Source: Bacteroidales bacterium
GTDB taxonomy: Bacteria; Bacteroidota; Bacteroidia; Bacteroidales; UBA932
DNA: 64,000 nucleotides
NCBI GenBank assembly: GCA_017626555.1
Contig: JAGAIM010000003.1
Coordinates: 1-64,000 of the forward strand
Direction of reading: 5' to 3'
The translations under genes were made by a program, and so were the position numbers. A model generated the notes under the pieces. That model was not told where the DNA came from and made no database searches. It saw nothing but the letters and a program-made list of their open reading frames with translations. Positions within the stretch are counted from its first letter, which is position 1. Each line of letters starts with the position of its first letter. Shown here piece after piece: positions 63,372-64,000 of this stretch.

Positions 63372-64000
63372 ATGATGACAATTGAAAGCCCAGGCGCATT
63401 CTGGAAAGACTACGAACTCATTGATTCCGGCAACTTCGAGAAACTTGAAAGATTCGGCCCGTTCATTATGGCTCGCCCCGAGCCCAAGGCACTGTGGGAC
63501 AAATCCCTGTCGGACGGTGAATGGAACAAGATGATCCACACCCGTTTCAAGACCGGAGCAGGTTTCGGCAAGGCCGGCAAGGAGGACAGCGGCACCTGGG
63601 AGCGCAAGAAAAAAATGGACGACCAGTGGTATATCCGTTACAACGGAGCACAGGAAGGTCTGGATTTCTCCCTCCGCCTGGGACTCACCTCCTTCAAGCA
63701 CGTGGGAGTATTCCCTGAGCAGTCATCAAACTGGGAATATATCTACAAGCAGACGCGCGAATTGGTGGAAAAGGCTGAAGCGGAAGGCAAGCCTAAGCCA
63801 CGCGTGCTGAATCTCTTTGCATACACCGGAGCAGCATCCCTCGCAGCAAAGGCAGCCGGAGCCGATGTGACCCATCTTGACTCCGTCCGTCAGGTCGTGA
63901 CCTGGGCGCGCGGGAATATGGAGGCTAGCCGTCTGGACAATATCAGATGGATTGTTGAAGATGCATTGAAATTCGCCCGCAGGGAGGCTAAGCGCGGCAA
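63372..64000 (+). CDS. class I SAM-dependent methyltransferase, RlmI-like, 5' part
   Basis: The window ends inside this gene after about 209 codons. It starts MMTIESPGAFWKDYELIDSGNFEKLERFG (ATG 63372 or 63375), then ARPEPKALW and the SAM-binding motif RVLNLFAYTGAASLAAKAAGADVTHLDSV with WARGNMEASRLDNIRWIVEDALKF. This matches the RlmI/RlmK group that methylates 23S rRNA, although the usual N-terminal PUA domain is not evident. The catalytic part is beyond base 64000, so substrate cannot be judged. Confidence 0.8.
   Translation, partial: MMTIESPGAFWKDYELIDSGNFEKLERFGPFIMARPEPKALWDKSLSDGEWNKMIHTRFKTGAGFGKAGKEDSGTWERKKKMDDQWYIRYNGAQEGLDFSLRLGLTSFKHVGVFPEQSSNWEYIYKQTRELVEKAEAEGKPKPRVLNLFAYTGAASLAAKAAGADVTHLDSVRQVVTWARGNMEASRLDNIRWIVEDALKFARREAKRG

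Overview
The window reads as chromosome of a Bacteroidales (phylum Bacteroidota) bacterium, probably a gut or rumen member near Rikenellaceae or the uncultured Cryptobacteroides-type lineages; the family-level guess is inference. The phylum call rests on many upstream boxes of the Bacteroidota form TAnnTTTG (about half with a TTG/TTTG 18-21 bases further upstream), almost no Shine-Dalgarno sequences, TonB-dependent receptors with an N-terminal carboxypeptidase-regulatory domain, BACON-domain lipoproteins, an Omp28 protein, GH92 mannosidases and a RicT/PSP1 protein. No tRNA, rRNA, CRISPR array, transposase or phage gene was found.

Layout. 1-677: rpsG (cut by the window edge) and rpsL on the minus strand. 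1052-5505: two overlapping GH92 alpha-mannosidase lipoproteins on the plus strand, closed by a perfect 15-bp bidirectional terminator. 5572-16281 (minus): BACON/OB-fold lipoprotein, DNA/RNA non-specific endonuclease, EEP-fold nuclease/phosphatase, TonB-dependent receptor, DUF5689 OB-fold lipoprotein and M3 metallopeptidase, with REP-like repeats on both sides of the receptor. 16350-25637 (minus): three paralogous multi-domain lipoproteins that share a C-terminal ASPA(S/K)(E/Q)F tail, an Omp28 protein and a BACON/SusE-F-like lipoprotein. 25766-38872 (minus): BACON and OB-fold lipoproteins and two Oar-like TonB receptors. Three genes in this block are broken or switched off as read: a nonsense codon at codon 5, a one-base frameshift, and a G8 tract in a signal peptide that puts a receptor out of frame.

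39009-45038: metK behind a SAM-II-like riboswitch and attenuator, two nested hairpins with a shared loop, smpB, an AT-rich AccI-like restriction-modification pair, and miaA carrying an in-frame palindromic insertion. 45148-50812 (minus): trmB, ricT, holB, a prenyl diphosphate synthase, a LOG-family protein, a small beta-barrel protein and trxA, closely packed. 50896-56906 (minus): TolC, membrane fusion protein, RND pump and a PII-like protein, with a divergent AraC regulator. 57973-64000: proX-lgt, an SPFH protein with a 56-residue ribbon-helix-helix protein, an MsrA-AlkD fusion, pgk, and the start of an RlmI-like methyltransferase.

How it fits together. The 5.6-38.9 kb stretch looks like a surface scavenging region: secreted or lipid-anchored nucleases, OB-fold and BACON lipoproteins that could hold a polymer at the surface, three TonB receptors for import and a peptidase. 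The substrate is not proven; nucleic acid or nucleoprotein is the best guess from the two nucleases and the many OB-type modules. The clustered broken alleles and the G8 tract suggest that this surface set is switched or diversified. From metK onward the window is mostly housekeeping genes, interrupted by the R-M pair.
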